Of a DNA stretch of 64,000 bases, positions 26,411 through 34,769 are shown in pieces. The notes beneath the pieces are model-generated. The model saw nothing but the letters and a program-made list of their open reading frames with translations, did no database searches and was not told the origin of the DNA. The translations under genes and the position numbers were made by a program. Position 1 is the stretch's first letter; each line of letters starts with the position of its first letter. Source of the DNA: Paenibacillus sp. FSL H7-0331 (GTDB lineage: Bacteria > Bacillota > Bacilli > Paenibacillales > NBRC-103111); the NCBI RefSeq assembly GCF_001956045.1, contig NZ_MRTH01000035.1:1-64000 (forward strand). Reading direction: 5' to 3'.

Positions 26411-26483
26411 TGCGCCCCCGGAGAGGGAGTCCAGAGGGCAACGCCCTTTGGGTCCCCCCCTTCCAGGGAGGGTTGGGGAGGGT
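26411..26483. repeat. GC-rich intergenic element abutting mobA
   Basis: A 70-base block of purine/pyrimidine-strand-biased, GC-rich sequence (runs of CCCCCCC, GGGAGGG, GGGGAGGG, and an internal AGGGC/GCCCT hairpin) quite unlike the flanks. It looks like an interspersed element, but a second copy is not in this window. Its last part, GGGGAGGG (26475-26482), is the apparent ribosome site of mobA. Confidence 0.5.
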
Positions 26484-26491
26484 CATCGCAC

Positions 26492-27100
26492 TTGATCTCT
26501 GGAGTCATTTTAGCCGGTGGCAGCAACCGTCGGATGGGCGGCAGCATGAAAGCGCTCCTGCAGCTGGATGGCAAGCGATTCATCGAGCGGCAGCTGGAAG
26601 AGCTGAGCAAGCTGTGCAGTGAGATTATTATAGTAGCCAATCAACCGGAACTATTCGAGCCGTATTTGTCCAATCAGCAAGTGAATGTACAGATCATAAG
26701 GGATCTGAACCCGGGAAAAGGTCCGCTTGCGGGTCTGCAGGCTGCAATGGCTAAGGCAAGGTATGATGAGTTATGGGTAGTTGCTTGTGATATGCCCTTT
26801 GCTTCGGCGGCGGCTGCTCAGCTGCTGCTGGAACTGAGACGTGACAGAAATCGGGCGGAGTGCGAGATTGCGCTGCCGCTGATTGCGGGCAGACTGCAGC
26901 CGCTGCACGCGATTTATCTTAGGTCCTGTAAGCCGATAATCGATCAGCTGCTGGATGAAGAGTGCTACCGGATGATGGCATTAATTGAGCTTGCGAGCAG
27001 TGCGGTTGGTGAAGAGTCCTTGTTCGTGCAGCAAGAGATCCCGTTGAATTTTATTGTCAATGTCAATGAACCCGCAGACTTGGAAAAACTGCAGCTATAA
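26492..27100 (+). CDS. mobA: molybdenum cofactor guanylyltransferase
   Basis: A 202-residue nucleotidyltransferase of the MobA family that joins GMP from GTP to Mo-molybdopterin. The N-terminus has the family signature VILAGGSNRRMGGSMKALL, then the Asp-containing VACDMPF and PLHAIY segments. The start is TTG 26492: GGGGAGGG lies about nine bases before it and no ATG precedes the signature. Next on the strand is moaA, 134 bases on. No mobB is visible. Confidence 0.92.
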   Translation: MISGVILAGGSNRRMGGSMKALLQLDGKRFIERQLEELSKLCSEIIIVANQPELFEPYLSNQQVNVQIIRDLNPGKGPLAGLQAAMAKARYDELWVVACDMPFASAAAAQLLLELRRDRNRAECEIALPLIAGRLQPLHAIYLRSCKPIIDQLLDEECYRMMALIELASSAVGEESLFVQQEIPLNFIVNVNEPADLEKLQL

Positions 27101-27234
27101 GCAAGATAGATTGCGGGAACTTATGCATGATTTACTTTTTGATTGTAAAATGTGCGATAATAACGAGTAAGTATTCTTCTGAAATTAAACCCTTCCATAT
27201 ATATCAAGTCCATTCTACAATCTAAGGAAATGGG

Positions 27235-28248
27235 GTGAATGAATTGGCGGATATACTCCAGGATCGTTTTGGCCGTGTTCATGATTATTTGCGCATTTCC
27301 GTTACGGACCGCTGTAATCTGCGCTGTGTCTATTGTATGCCTGAGGAGGGCATGGAATTTGAGCCTGAGGACAAAATGCTCAGCTTTGATGAAATTTATG
27401 AGGTTGTGCGGGTTCTCGCTGGTCTTGGTGTGCGCAAGCTTAGAATTACGGGTGGAGAACCCATGGTCCGGAAAAATCTGGAGCAGCTAATCGCTCGCCT
27501 ATCCGCGATTCCCGGAATTGAAGATATTGCTTTGACAACGAATGGTATATATTTCGCACAAAGAGCGGATAAACTGCGTGCAGCAGGATTAACGCGTATT
27601 AATATTAGCCTGGATTCACTGCGTGCTGACCGATTCTCCTTAATTACAAGAGGAGGTGATATTCACCGCGTCTTGGCTAGTATTGAAGCCGCTTATCGTG
27701 TAGGTCTGTATCCGATCAAGCTGAATGTAGTCCTGATGAAGGGCTTGAATGATGATGAAATTGATGATTTCCTGATGATGACTATGACCCGTGATGTACA
27801 GGTGCGGTTTATTGAATATATGCCGATAGGACATGATGATTCGAATTGGAAAAGCAAGTATGTTCCTTTAACGACTGTGATGGATAGATGTGTGGAAAGA
27901 GGATGGACGGCTTTACCCTCTGGTGAAGTGTATGGCAACGGGCCTTCGCAAAATTATCGAATTGACGGTGCGCTCGGGTCGTTTGGTTTAATTCATCCGA
28001 TCAGTGACCACTTTTGCGAAACGTGCAACCGACTGCGGTTGACGGCGGATGGTAACATTAAGCCCTGTCTCTACTGGTCCGATGAGTTTAATGTACGCTC
28101 CCGCATCGGCGACGATCTGGCATTGGCAGAGCTGTTTCTGAAGGCGCTTGATGTGAAGCCGGAGAGTCACGAAATGGCAAAAGCTCTGTTAAGTGAACAG
28201 CAAAGCCATAGTCCTACTTTACGCAGAATGTCGCAGATCGGAGGGTAA
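27235..28248 (+). CDS. moaA: GTP 3',8-cyclase, radical SAM
   Basis: A 337-residue radical-SAM enzyme that converts GTP to the 3',8-cyclo intermediate in the first step of molybdopterin synthesis. The SAM-binding cluster motif is DRCNLRCVYCMPEEG (C-x3-C-x2-C), the second cluster is FCETCNRLRLTADGNIKPCL, and the C-terminal double Gly (SQIGG) that is needed for activity is present. The start is GTG 27235 with AAGGA about six bases upstream. moeA begins eight bases after its stop. The partner moaC, moaD and moaE genes are not in this window. Confidence 0.97.
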   Translation: MNELADILQDRFGRVHDYLRISVTDRCNLRCVYCMPEEGMEFEPEDKMLSFDEIYEVVRVLAGLGVRKLRITGGEPMVRKNLEQLIARLSAIPGIEDIALTTNGIYFAQRADKLRAAGLTRINISLDSLRADRFSLITRGGDIHRVLASIEAAYRVGLYPIKLNVVLMKGLNDDEIDDFLMMTMTRDVQVRFIEYMPIGHDDSNWKSKYVPLTTVMDRCVERGWTALPSGEVYGNGPSQNYRIDGALGSFGLIHPISDHFCETCNRLRLTADGNIKPCLYWSDEFNVRSRIGDDLALAELFLKALDVKPESHEMAKALLSEQQSHSPTLRRMSQIGG

Positions 28249-28256
28249 TTGACACG

Positions 28257-29507
28257 GTGACAGGATATCGATTTCAGCGTAAGCTGGTCCAGGTGGAGGA
28301 TGCGCAGCAAGCGGTTCTCCATTACGTGCGTCTGCAGGAGACGGAGGAAGTAGGGCTTGCCGAGAGTTTTGGACGGCGGTTAGCAGTTACGGTGACGGCC
28401 AACCATCCGGTTCCGCATTTTCGCCGATCCGGTGTAGATGGCTATGCGCTGCGCGCGGCGGATAGTATCGGGTCGACCCCGGGTCAGCCCGTTAAATTAG
28501 CTGTTACCGAAATGATCCCTTGCGGAACGATGCCGTCTCTTCCCGTAGGGAAAGGACAAGCTGCGCGAATCATGACAGGTGCTGTCGTTCCTGAAGGTGC
28601 GGATGCGGTCATTATGATAGAAATGACGGACACGCTTGCTGATCAAGAGGTATGTATTCATAAGCAAATGGCCGAAGGTGATAATATAACACCGATTGGA
28701 CAAGAAGTAGTGCCAGGTGAGGTACTACTACAGCCGGGCAGAATCATTCGTTCGGGTGAGGCGGCAGTGCTGGCTACTTTTGGGTTTGATCGGGTACGTG
28801 TGTTTCGGAAGCCGCGTGTGGCGATATTTTCTACAGGCTCGGAGCTGCTGGAGGTGGGGCTGCCTCTGGAGCCGGGGAAAATTCGCAACAGCAACAGCTA
28901 TATGCTGGCTGCCCAGGTGACGGAGACTGGCGGGGAGCCCGTCATAATGAGTGTTTTACCAGATGAGCCGGCAGAGGTGGAAAGGGCGCTGCTGGAGGCA
29001 TTGGAGGATGTGGATCTGATCATCACGACAGGTGGCGTATCCGTAGGAGATAAGGATGTCCTGGTAGATGTATTCGAGCGTTGGGATGGTCAGCTGCTCT
29101 TTAACAAAATAGCCATGCGTCCGGGGAGTCCGACCTCAGTCGGATTTTGGAGAGGTAAGTTGCTGTTCGCTTTATCGGGAAATCCCGGCGCCAGCTTTGT
29201 AGGCTTTGAATTGTTCGTCCGCCCTTACATAAAAGGAATTCTTGGGTGCTCAGAACGGACGCATGCAGAGACAAAAGGATACTTGCAAGACGACTACGCC
29301 AAAGGCTCCGCCTATCCACGATATGTACGAGGTACGATGAAGCTGCAGGAAGGTCGGGTATGTGTCGAGCCTGCCGGTAAGGATAAATCGAGTATTATGA
29401 GATCAATCAAGGACGCCGACTGTCTGATTCATATACCTGCAGGCGGGCGTGGAGCCGAACGGGAAGAGCTGGTTAGGGTGCTTTTACTTAACGAAACCCA
29501 TATATAA
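28257..29507 (+). CDS. moeA: molybdopterin molybdenumtransferase
   Basis: A 416-residue MoeA that inserts molybdate into adenylylated molybdopterin. Domain order is normal: an N-terminal region with HFRRSGVDGYALRAAD, the MoCF-binding core with FSTGSELL, NSNSYML, TTGGVSVGDKD and ALSGNPGASFVGFELF, then the C-terminal beta domain. The start is GTG 28257, about ten bases after GGAGGGT. It closes the moaA-moeA operon and is followed by a strong terminator. Confidence 0.96.
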   Translation: MTGYRFQRKLVQVEDAQQAVLHYVRLQETEEVGLAESFGRRLAVTVTANHPVPHFRRSGVDGYALRAADSIGSTPGQPVKLAVTEMIPCGTMPSLPVGKGQAARIMTGAVVPEGADAVIMIEMTDTLADQEVCIHKQMAEGDNITPIGQEVVPGEVLLQPGRIIRSGEAAVLATFGFDRVRVFRKPRVAIFSTGSELLEVGLPLEPGKIRNSNSYMLAAQVTETGGEPVIMSVLPDEPAEVERALLEALEDVDLIITTGGVSVGDKDVLVDVFERWDGQLLFNKIAMRPGSPTSVGFWRGKLLFALSGNPGASFVGFELFVRPYIKGILGCSERTHAETKGYLQDDYAKGSAYPRYVRGTMKLQEGRVCVEPAGKDKSSIMRSIKDADCLIHIPAGGRGAEREELVRVLLLNETHI

Positions 29508-29575
29508 GTAAGAGTTTGGTGAAATATAATGTGAATATATTCCAAATGAAATCATTTGTGTTATTGAATACAGTC

Positions 29576-29616
29576 AAACCCCCATGCAGAGCGAAACCGC
29601 TGTGCATGGGGGTTTT
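29576..29616. terminator. terminator after moeA
   Basis: A 13-bp stem, AAACCCCCATGCA (29576-29588) with TGCATGGGGGTTT (29603-29615), followed by T. The A-rich left side also allows use from the minus strand. Confidence 0.9.
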
Positions 29617-29705
29617 GGTGTTGTTTTATTCGTATTCTACTAATGGAAACGACTATTTGAGTGCAATATTATCGGACAATTGAATCGGTTGTCCGTTATT
29701 ACGGC

Positions 29706-29795
29706 TTACAAAAAAGTACGGGAAATAATTACAAGAAGGATAAACAATACAAGAATCACACCTGTACTGGTGTGTAATCCGCCAATAGCGCTCAT
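29706..29795 (-). CDS. YjcZ-family sporulation peptide
   Basis: A 29-residue peptide, MSAIGGLHTS followed by TGVILVLFILLVIISRTFL, on the minus strand. The Gly-rich head and VLFILLVII hydrophobic tail are the hallmark of the YjcZ/SscA group of small spore-associated proteins found in many copies in Bacillales. AAAGGGGG is seven bases before its ATG, which is an ideal ribosome site. It would be a forespore or coat membrane peptide. A short CGGACAA/TTGTCCG hairpin at 29674-29698 follows its stop. Confidence 0.75.
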   Translation of the reverse strand: MSAIGGLHTSTGVILVLFILLVIISRTFL

Positions 29796-29909
29796 TCGAA
29801 ATCCCCCTTTCAGCAGGCATACTCCATCATATGCCAGAGGGATGTGAGCTGATTGGACAGGGGCCGCAAGGGTGGATGTAGAGCTGCCATTGAATCGCGG
29901 GAGTGTGGC

Positions 29910-31070
29910 TCATGGGCTTGCTGGTTTCTGCTCTTCAAAGTCTTCCTCCTTTGTCTGCTTGGTCAAAAAAGCACCGCCGATCAGAAAAGCGCCGCTGACG
30001 TAAAAGACGGAAACGACACCTGCCCATGTACCCAGCAGCCCGAACATCATGGGTGCCACCAGCTGCGACAGGCGATTAATGGCAAGCCGTAGACCAAGCA
30101 CCTCTCCGGTTCGATCCTTTGGCGAAGCATTGTAGGTGGTCGTCATGGATAGAGGCTGCCCACATCCGAGTCCGGCCCCCATAAAGGCGCTGAGCACCCC
30201 AAACAAGATTGCATTACTGGATAAGGGTACTAACAGGAAGGACAATCCTGCGACCAATATAGAGCCGAGCAGCACACGACCTCGCCCGAACTTGCCGCTC
30301 AATCTGGTTAACGAGAAGCGGACGATAACCATGCTTAATCCTTGTATCGTAATAATCCAGCCAATATCTGTGGCTGACAAGCCCATTTGACTGGCGAACA
30401 GTGGAAAGTAGGCGACAAATATATCTCTTGAATACAGCACGAGAGCACTGGAAGCGAGCGCCTTACGCAGTAGGGGAATTTTGAGTAATTGAAACGAGGA
30501 GCCTGTTTTCTCTGTACCGGCTTTTTTCTTGCGTTCTACATGAGGAATCAGGAAAGATAAGCAAATAGGTAAGACCCCGATGCAGGCCGCAACGAAGTAA
30601 GCGAAAGGATAGGATATCAGTTCGGCCAAATATCCGCCCAGAACAGGGCCGATCAAGCCCCCTGAGGCGATAGCCGTGCTGTATAAGCCGAATTGATGGT
30701 CGCGGTTTTCTTTGGTGGATATGTTTCCGATTACATTTTGCAGAGAAATAACGCCAAAAATTTGAGATACTCCGATAATCGCCTGAGATACATAAAGCGA
30801 CCATAGGTGAGGAAACAGGAAAGGTAAAGCGACACCGACGGTCAGGCCGATCATGCCAAATATGACGGGCAGACGATCTCCGATGAAGTCCGTTATTTTT
30901 CCGATATGAATCGCCAATACGAATGGAAAAAAAGCGAATGCCGCTGTCAGCATGCCGATCTCCCAGGTGCTGGCTCCTAACTGCAAGGCGTACAGGGACA
31001 TGATAGGCCGGGTACTGAACAGCATGATTTGAAAGCTGAGTGCGATAAGGATGACGATCCGAAGGGACAT
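29910..31070 (-). CDS. MFS transporter
   Basis: A 386-residue major facilitator with 12 predicted helices. The loop 2-3 signature appears as GKITDFIGDRLPVIFG, with the repeat equivalent RLSGKFGRGRVLLGS in the second half. The N-terminus MSLRIVILIALSFQIMLFSTRP and GLGCGQPLSMT fit drug- or sugar-efflux members. AGGCAGG lies 10-15 bases before ATG 31070. It is a single gene, and its substrate is unknown. Its C-terminal tail is short and charged (KQTKEEDFEEQKPASP). Confidence 0.9.
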   Translation of the reverse strand: MSLRIVILIALSFQIMLFSTRPIMSLYALQLGASTWEIGMLTAAFAFFPFVLAIHIGKITDFIGDRLPVIFGMIGLTVGVALPFLFPHLWSLYVSQAIIGVSQIFGVISLQNVIGNISTKENRDHQFGLYSTAIASGGLIGPVLGGYLAELISYPFAYFVAACIGVLPICLSFLIPHVERKKKAGTEKTGSSFQLLKIPLLRKALASSALVLYSRDIFVAYFPLFASQMGLSATDIGWIITIQGLSMVIVRFSLTRLSGKFGRGRVLLGSILVAGLSFLLVPLSSNAILFGVLSAFMGAGLGCGQPLSMTTTYNASPKDRTGEVLGLRLAINRLSQLVAPMMFGLLGTWAGVVSVFYVSGAFLIGGAFLTKQTKEEDFEEQKPASP

Positions 31071-31443
31071 GATTAAATACCTGCCTTCATTTGGATTAAT
31101 AAGGGATGAGGTAAATGATAGAAACGTTAGTGATTATAAGCGACACTAAAGACTTCGCAATCCCAAGGGGACGGCGAAGCCTTTAGTGTCATGCATGGGG
31201 ATAGAAATGACCTTCCAAGCTCATCATTACATAGATTCAGTTGTAGACATGTAGACAGAAACGGCAAACAGCCTCCTATATTGATTTTGGAGGCAGTAAA
31301 TGTTAGAATAAGAAATAGTCTGAAATTAACGTAATCCGAACATGAATATCTTTATCCAAGTATAACATTAATACGAATGCATTGTCAATGATATTCCTGA
31401 ATAACCTTACCTAACTCACTATTTTTGAAAGAGGGCGGCTTGA
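31071..31443. promoter_or_regulatory. long leader region upstream of helD with two hairpins
   Basis: 373 bases without a gene. A near-perfect hairpin at 31142-31190 has arms GACACTAAAG-A-CTTCGC and GCGAAG-C-CTTTAGTGTC, and is not followed by a T run. A second, GCCTCC/GGAGGC (31270-31275 and 31288-31293), would bury a ribosome-site-like GGAGG. These could be leader elements of helD or of the divergent MFS gene. Confidence 0.45.
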
Positions 31444-33798
31444 ATGAGCATGACAGAACAGCAATGGAATGAGGAGCAGCAGCGTGTTAATAACGTTGTA
31501 GGCTTGATGGAACAGCAAATCGGGCAGCTGGAAGGAGATGTCGGTGAGGTTAGGGGCGAGGTTGTAGATATCCGTGCCCATTTCTGGGATGATGTCACGG
31601 TCAATATGGGTACGGCGGAGGATGCAGCCGAGACCTTATCCAACCTTAAACAGCAGGTTGAGATGCTGTCGGAACGGGAACGCACCCACCGTCTGGCTTA
31701 TTCTGCGCTGAAGAAGCTGAATCGTATGGTCAAGTCGCCGTACTTTGGCCGAATTGATTTTAAGGAAAAGGGCACGCAACAAGCAGAGATGATTTATCTC
31801 GGTATTGCGTCCTTCATGGACGAGAGGGACGATACCTTTCTCGTCTATGATTGGCGCGCGCCTGTGTCCAGCCTTTATTACGATTACCCGCCGGGTCCGT
31901 CCGCCTATGAAACTCCCGGAGGCTCCATTGAAGGAGAGATGCAGCTCAAGAGGCAGTATGTAATACGCGAAGGCGATATTCGGCTGATGTTCGATACTGG
32001 TGTTACAATCGGTGATGAGCTTCTTCAGCAGGTGCTGAGCCGCAGCTCGGATGCGCAAATGAAGAGTATTGTCGCCACGATCCAAAAGGAGCAGAATCAG
32101 ATCATCCGTAATGACCGCAGCCGTATGCTGATTGTCCAAGGGGCAGCAGGAAGTGGCAAAACGTCATCGGCGCTTCAACGGGTGGCTTATCTGTTATACA
32201 AAAATCGCGAAACCCTGCAGGCTGATCAGATGCTGCTGTTCTCACCGAACCCGATGTTCAACAGCTACGTATCGACCGTGCTACCTGAGCTTGGCGAGGA
32301 AAATATGCTGCAAACGACATTCCAGCAATATTTGGAAAGCCGAATTGGCCGTGACTTTCAGCTCGAGGATCCTTTTATCCAGATCGAATACGTATTAAGT
32401 GCGCCAGAGGATGTGGAGTATGCGGCCAGAAACAGCGGTATCCGCTACAAGTCGTCCGTAGACTATTTGATGGTCATGGATGCGTATAAAACCTGGCTGG
32501 AGCAGCAGGGGATGAACTTTATTTCCATTCGTTTTAAAGGTCGTGAGGTTGTGTCTTCGCGCCGAATCAAGGAACGATTTTACAGCTTTGATTCCTCCAT
32601 TCGTTTGGCTAACCGGGTAGTGCTGCTGCGCGATTGGCTGCTGAAGGAAATCAGTGCATTTGAGAAGCTGGAGCGGAGTATGCCTTGGGTGGAAGAAGAG
32701 ATTGAGCTGCTCGATGTCGATGATTACCGGCGCGCCTATAAAGAGCAGCAGCGCATTCAAAAGGACAAAGGCACGACGTTCGATGACTTTGATGTGGAAA
32801 AAAGCTATCTGGCACGCATGGTTGTCCATGAGCGGTTAAAGCCGCTGCGGCGACGTGTTAAGCAGCTGCGCTTTGTTAATGTACGAGCGCTGTATCGGCA
32901 GTTATTTGATAAGGAAGGACTGCTGGCGAGCTTGTCGGGAGAAGCCGGTGTACCTGAGTATTGGCCTGAAATCAGTCGTCAGACGATTCAGCGGCTGGAG
33001 CAGTCAGAGCTTGCTTATGAGGATGTAACACCATATCTGTATTTGCTGGAGCTCGTTCAGGGCTTTCAGACGAATACGAGTATCCGCCATGTCATTATCG
33101 ATGAAGCTCAAGACTATTCGCCGTTCCAGCTTCATTTTCTCAAACGATTGTTCCCTCGCTGCCGTATGACCGCTTTAGGTGATGTGAATCAGGGGATTTA
33201 TGCCCATGCTTCTTCTTTGGGCGAGCATGATCCGATTGCCCGGTTATACGGTGCCGAACAAACCGAATTGATTCGGTTAATGCGCAGCTACCGTTCTACA
33301 CGTGAGATTGTTGAATTCACAAGAGGGATGGTGCCCGGCGGTGAAGATATCGTGCCCTTTAATCGTAGCGGAGAGAAACCGAAGGTTATTGTGGCTTCGG
33401 AGCTGGAAGTGCTGCATGACCGTATGAAAGCTGATTTGCAGGCGCTTATTGCAGACCAGTATGAATCGATAGCCGTGATTTGCAAAACAGCGAACGAGAG
33501 TGCAGAAGTATATGAAGCGCTGCGTGAACATCTCCCGCTGCGTCTGATCACGAAGCAAACGCCGTCTTTTGAAAAAGGTGTGCTCATTATTCCTTCTTAT
33601 TTAGCCAAGGGTGTGGAGTTTGATGCGGTTATTATTTATAATGGCTCCCGTGTGCGGTACAGTCGTGAGAATGAGCGCAAGCTGTTCTATACGGCATGCA
33701 CCCGTGCGATGCATCTGCTGTATATATATTCCTTAGGTCAGCCCAGCCCGTTTATTACTTCGCAGGCAGATGATACTTATCTGTGTACGAATGGCTAG
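31444..33798 (+). CDS. helD: HelD-type RNA polymerase recycling motor (UvrD/Rep-like helicase)
   Basis: A 784-residue superfamily-1 ATPase of the HelD type. It begins with a long coiled-coil arm (about 1-85; EEQQRVNNVVGLMEQQIGQL) that in known HelD inserts into the RNA polymerase secondary channel. Walker A is VQGAAGSGKTSSALQR (about 232-247), Walker B is VIIDEAQDYSPFQ (about 549-561), motif IV region IRLMRSYRSTREIV, and motifs V/VI are in AKGVEFDAVIIYN and FYTACTRAMH. It would release stalled or drug-bound RNA polymerase from nucleic acid. ATG 31444 has AGAGGGCGG about eight bases upstream. Length is usual for the Bacillus type. A terminator follows at 33878. Confidence 0.93.
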   Translation: MSMTEQQWNEEQQRVNNVVGLMEQQIGQLEGDVGEVRGEVVDIRAHFWDDVTVNMGTAEDAAETLSNLKQQVEMLSERERTHRLAYSALKKLNRMVKSPYFGRIDFKEKGTQQAEMIYLGIASFMDERDDTFLVYDWRAPVSSLYYDYPPGPSAYETPGGSIEGEMQLKRQYVIREGDIRLMFDTGVTIGDELLQQVLSRSSDAQMKSIVATIQKEQNQIIRNDRSRMLIVQGAAGSGKTSSALQRVAYLLYKNRETLQADQMLLFSPNPMFNSYVSTVLPELGEENMLQTTFQQYLESRIGRDFQLEDPFIQIEYVLSAPEDVEYAARNSGIRYKSSVDYLMVMDAYKTWLEQQGMNFISIRFKGREVVSSRRIKERFYSFDSSIRLANRVVLLRDWLLKEISAFEKLERSMPWVEEEIELLDVDDYRRAYKEQQRIQKDKGTTFDDFDVEKSYLARMVVHERLKPLRRRVKQLRFVNVRALYRQLFDKEGLLASLSGEAGVPEYWPEISRQTIQRLEQSELAYEDVTPYLYLLELVQGFQTNTSIRHVIIDEAQDYSPFQLHFLKRLFPRCRMTALGDVNQGIYAHASSLGEHDPIARLYGAEQTELIRLMRSYRSTREIVEFTRGMVPGGEDIVPFNRSGEKPKVIVASELEVLHDRMKADLQALIADQYESIAVICKTANESAEVYEALREHLPLRLITKQTPSFEKGVLIIPSYLAKGVEFDAVIIYNGSRVRYSRENERKLFYTACTRAMHLLYIYSLGQPSPFITSQADDTYLCTNG

Positions 33799-33877
33799 GT
33801 GCTATATCATAGTCTTATGATTGGTGTTGTCTTTGCTGTTTACGATGGTTCTTGAACAGAATTCTAACAATGCGTCA

Positions 33878-33912
33878 GGGTGTCTTTCGAATTAGTGGAA
33901 AGCACCCTTTTG
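33878..33912 (+). terminator. terminator after helD
   Basis: GGGTGTCTTTC pairs with GAAAGCACCC around an 8-base loop, followed by TTTTGG. Confidence 0.8.
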
Positions 33913-34187
33913 GCGTATGATTATTTCGGTTACCCATAAGGTATTGCGTTGCGGAATGGATGCGAAATGTTCGTCATTATAGCTGACATATCATGGAATT
34001 CATCCTTGAACTGGGTTACAATGGCACGAGAGAGAACATCGTCGATTTTTCCTTATACCTGTTGCATACCTGCTAAGGCTCATGGGGATTTCTTCTGCGT
34101 GCAGAAAAATTTGGTCATGTGAATCCAGAGAGAGTTTATTTGCGAATAGAAGTATAAGAGGGAGAGTCGCCTGAAAGGAGATCCTTC
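33913..34187. other. upstream region of the ECF sigma/RskA operon
   Basis: About 275 bases with no gene. I looked for an ECF-type GAAC/CGTC promoter at 16-17 base spacing and found none. AAAGGAGATCC at 34175-34185 is the very strong ribosome site of the sigma gene. Confidence 0.4.
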
Positions 34188-34769
34188 ATGAACGGTTTAA
34201 TGCCCGACCAAGAGCTAATGAAGCGAATTTCAGCTAAAGATGAAGAGGCTTTAAAGCAGCTGTATGATCATTATGAAAAACCAATCTATTCATTCGCCTA
34301 TCGTATGGTAAGAGATGCTATGATGTCCGAGGAAATTGTACAGGAGCTGTTTCTGCGGATCTGGCAAACAGCCGAGCGCTTTGATGGCGCACAGGGCAAG
34401 CTGACGAGCTGGATGTTCACGTTGACACGCAATATTACGATTGATCTATTGAGGAAAAAAAGAAGCCGTACACCGCATTCTATGGCTGAGCCTGATCAGC
34501 TGCAATTTGTTGCGGATGAACGGATGAATACAGAGTTGAATGTAGAAAAGAAGTGGGTCGGTGAGCAGGTGAAGGCCGCTTTGGATGATTTGAACGAGGA
34601 TCAGAAAAAAGTCGTCGAATGGATTTACTATCAGGGATATACGCATCAGGAGGTATCGGACATGTACGCCATCCCTTTGGGGACCGTTAAAAGTCGTGTT
34701 CGGTTAGCCATGAAACAGCTTCAGCGGCGTCTATCCGATGGGGGAAGGAGGGAGTTCAGCAATGAGTAA
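34188..34769 (+). CDS. ECF-type RNA polymerase sigma factor
   Basis: A 193-residue sigma-70 family factor with region 2 (LYDHYEKPIYSFAYRMVRD, then EEIVQELFLRIW and the DNA-contacting WMFTLTRNITIDLLRK) and region 4 (YYQGYTHQEVSDMYAIPLGTVKSRVRLAM). The arrangement with an RskA-type anti-sigma gene matches the SigK subgroup. AAAGGAGATCC immediately upstream gives strong translation. It overlaps the anti-sigma gene by eight bases, so the two are translationally coupled. Confidence 0.94.
   Translation: MNGLMPDQELMKRISAKDEEALKQLYDHYEKPIYSFAYRMVRDAMMSEEIVQELFLRIWQTAERFDGAQGKLTSWMFTLTRNITIDLLRKKRSRTPHSMAEPDQLQFVADERMNTELNVEKKWVGEQVKAALDDLNEDQKKVVEWIYYQGYTHQEVSDMYAIPLGTVKSRVRLAMKQLQRRLSDGGRREFSNE

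Noticed and set aside
31115..31186. A 23-codon plus-strand frame with GATGAGGTAA before it in the helD leader
   Set aside because: The ribosome site is only three bases from ATG and the frame runs through the hairpin arms. I treat the region as a leader element, not a gene.
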